A stretch of 36,647 nt of DNA, from contig NZ_JAAKZY010000100.1 in assembly GCF_011045015.1 (NCBI RefSeq), positions 1-36,647 on the forward strand. The letters run 5' to 3'. A program made the translations under genes and the position numbers. Position 1 is the stretch's first letter. The number at the start of each line of letters is the position of its first letter. The DNA is from Streptomyces scabichelini (lineage in GTDB: Bacteria; Actinomycetota; Actinomycetes; Streptomycetales; Streptomycetaceae). The notes beneath the pieces are model-generated. The model searched no databases. It was not told the DNA's origin and was given only the letters and a program-made list of their open reading frames with translations. This document shows, one piece after another, positions 35,339 to 36,647 of this stretch.

Positions 35339-36463
35339 CTAGAGCGCGAGCAGCTCCTTGGTCGTGATGGTGAGTAGCTCGGGTCCGCCGTCCGCCTCGG
35401 GGCGTACGACGAGCGTGTCATCGATCCGGACACCGCCCCGGCCCGGGAGGTGGACCCCCGGTTCGACGGTGACCGGCACGCAAGCGTCCAGTTTACCCAT
35501 GGCCGCGGGGGCCAGCCGAGGGTCCTCGTCGTTTTCGAGCCCCACACCATGTCCGGTCAGCGGAGGAAGGCCGTGCCCGTACCCCGCGGAGTCCAGCACC
35601 TGACGGGCGGCGCGGTCCACGTCGCGGTACGCGGCGCCGGGCCTCAGCGCCTCGCGGCCGGCCCGCTGGGCGGCGAAGACGAGGTCGTACAGCTCGATCT
35701 GCCAGTCGGCGGGCGAGGTGCCGATGACGAAGGTACGGCCGATCTCGCAGCGGTAGCCGCGGTAGGCCGCGCCCAGGCATACGGAGAGGAAGTCGCCCTC
35801 CTCGACCCGCCGGTCGGTGGCGCGGTGACCGCGACGCCCGGAGTTCGGGCCGGTACCGACCGCGGTCGCGAAGGCCGGGCCGTCGGCGCCGTGGTCGACG
35901 AGGCGGCGCTCCAGTTCCAGGGCGAGGTGGCGTTCGGTGCGGCCGACGAGGATCGATTCGAGGAGTTCGCTCAGGGCCTGGTCGGCGATCTCGGCGCCGA
36001 TCCGCAGGCAGGAGATCTCCTCCTCGTCCTTGATGACGCGCAGTTGCTCGACGGCGCCGCCGAGGTCCGTGAGGCGCAGCCGGGGTGTCACCGAGCCGAT
36101 GGCTCTGTGGCGGGCCACGGTCAGGTGGTGTTCCTCGACGGCGAGGGACTCGGCGCCCTGTGCCGCGGCGAGGTCGGCCGCGGCGACGGCCGGGTCGCCG
36201 CGGCCGTCGCCGACTCCCGGCAGCGACTGGATCCGCAGGGCTTCGTCGGGCCGTTCCTCCTCCGGGTGGGCGCTGAGTGGCCCGGTGCACAGCAGCAGGT
36301 CTGCTTCCTTGCCCAGCATGCCCAGCAGGAGAACGGCACCGGGCGGGGCTGCGCCCGCGAGATAGCGGACGTTGGCGGGGCGGGACACCAGCGCGGTTGC
36401 GCTGCCGCTTGCCGTGCAGCGCTCCCGCAGCCGCTCACGGCGAGCCGTGTACACCTCTGACAT
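35339..36463 (-). CDS. M24-family (Xaa-Pro peptidase-like) protein with altered metal ligands
   Basis: A 374-residue protein with the two-part M24 layout: a creatinase-like N-terminal domain (about 1-135) and a pita-bread C-terminal domain. The region that normally carries the metal ligands is present but changed: the first Asp position is Cys229 (SVCLGAAYRGY), the second is Glu240 (RCEIGRT), His305 is kept in TGHGVG, Asp312 stands in place of the usual second His, Glu334 is kept (VTVEPGV), and the last Glu is Asp348 (RIDDTLV). Similar proteins lie next to efp in other Streptomyces. It may be a peptidase with unusual metal use or a non-catalytic protein. The ATG at 36463 is well placed. It starts the M24-efp-nusB group. 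Confidence 0.85.
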   Translation of the reverse strand: MSEVYTARRERLRERCTASGSATALVSRPANVRYLAGAAPPGAVLLLGMLGKEADLLLCTGPLSAHPEEERPDEALRIQSLPGVGDGRGDPAVAAADLAAAQGAESLAVEEHHLTVARHRAIGSVTPRLRLTDLGGAVEQLRVIKDEEEISCLRIGAEIADQALSELLESILVGRTERHLALELERRLVDHGADGPAFATAVGTGPNSGRRGHRATDRRVEEGDFLSVCLGAAYRGYRCEIGRTFVIGTSPADWQIELYDLVFAAQRAGREALRPGAAYRDVDRAARQVLDSAGYGHGLPPLTGHGVGLENDEDPRLAPAAMGKLDACVPVTVEPGVHLPGRGGVRIDDTLVVRPEADGGPELLTITTKELLAL

Positions 36464-36540
36464 GACCCGAGCCTACGAGGGGTGGGCGGATGCTGCCGGT
36501 TCAGGTTGGGCCGGGTGGGTTCGGTTCGTGGGCGACTGCG

Positions 36541-36579
36541 GGTTCGTTGTGGCTTGTCGCGCAGTTCCCCGCGCCCCTG
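36541..36579 (-). repeat. Dispersed Streptomyces intergenic repeat, copy 2
   Basis: Read on the minus strand this contains GGGGCGCGGGGAACTGCG, continuing to CGACAAGCCACAACGAACC. It shares 28 of 29 positions with 8973-9001, the first copy, but lacks its long left palindrome arm. It sits upstream of the M24 gene in DNA with no other recognisable feature up to the window edge. Confidence 0.7.
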
Positions 36580-36647
36580 GGGTCCGGTGGTGGGTGCGGG
36601 GTCGTGGGCCGGTGCGTCAGCCCGTCGCAGGGTGGGCATACGGCCCG

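Overview
The window is a high-GC actinobacterial chromosome segment that reads as Streptomyces. Its right two thirds hold a conserved housekeeping block in the order I remember from S. coelicolor: rsmB, fmt, priA, metK, coaBC, rpoZ, gmk, the sIHF gene, the pyrimidine operon, bldD, nusB, efp and an M24 peptidase-like gene. GTG starts are frequent, stops overlap starts by 4 bp, Shine-Dalgarno sequences are strong, and leucine TTA codons are almost absent except in the accessory genes.

Positions 1-6905 are an accessory catabolic region. A minus-strand set (SIS-domain sugar isomerase-like protein, short-chain dehydrogenase, FAD-dependent oxidoreductase, ROK sugar kinase) is divergent from a GntR/HutC regulator and a phosphotriesterase-family hydrolase. 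Four copies of a GT(C/A)TAGAC-centred site lie in front of or inside these transcription units, so one repressor probably controls the cluster. No transporter is visible. A TylF-type methyltransferase follows, tail to tail with the hydrolase gene.

Positions 6964-13314 carry rsmB, fmt, a small HTH-like protein gene and priA, with an unusually long rsmB-fmt spacer and a 21-bp tandem repeat beside fmt.

Positions 13612-18792 are the most unusual part. Four plus-strand genes sit between priA and metK: an XRE-TPR regulator, a TIR-domain protein that keeps the NADase glutamate, a P-loop protein with a Lys-to-Arg change in Walker A plus a long helical region, and a membrane-anchored SPFH/band-7-like protein. 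The last three are translationally coupled or tightly spaced. Three of the four genes contain the rare TTA codon read by the bldA tRNA. This looks like an undescribed TIR-based defence or self-limitation module under developmental translation control.

Positions 18867-33339 are minus-strand housekeeping genes: metK, coaBC, rpoZ, gmk, sIHF, then pyrR-pyrB-pyrC-(membrane protein)-carA-carB-pyrD-pyrF, with a PyrR-binding RNA hairpin just ahead of the pyrR ribosome binding site. Divergent from pyrR is bldD, the c-di-GMP-responsive developmental repressor, with a perfect BldD box over its own promoter. The window ends with nusB, efp and the M24 gene, whose metal ligands are largely replaced. Two copies of a dispersed Streptomyces repeat are present (about 8971-9013 and 36541-36579).
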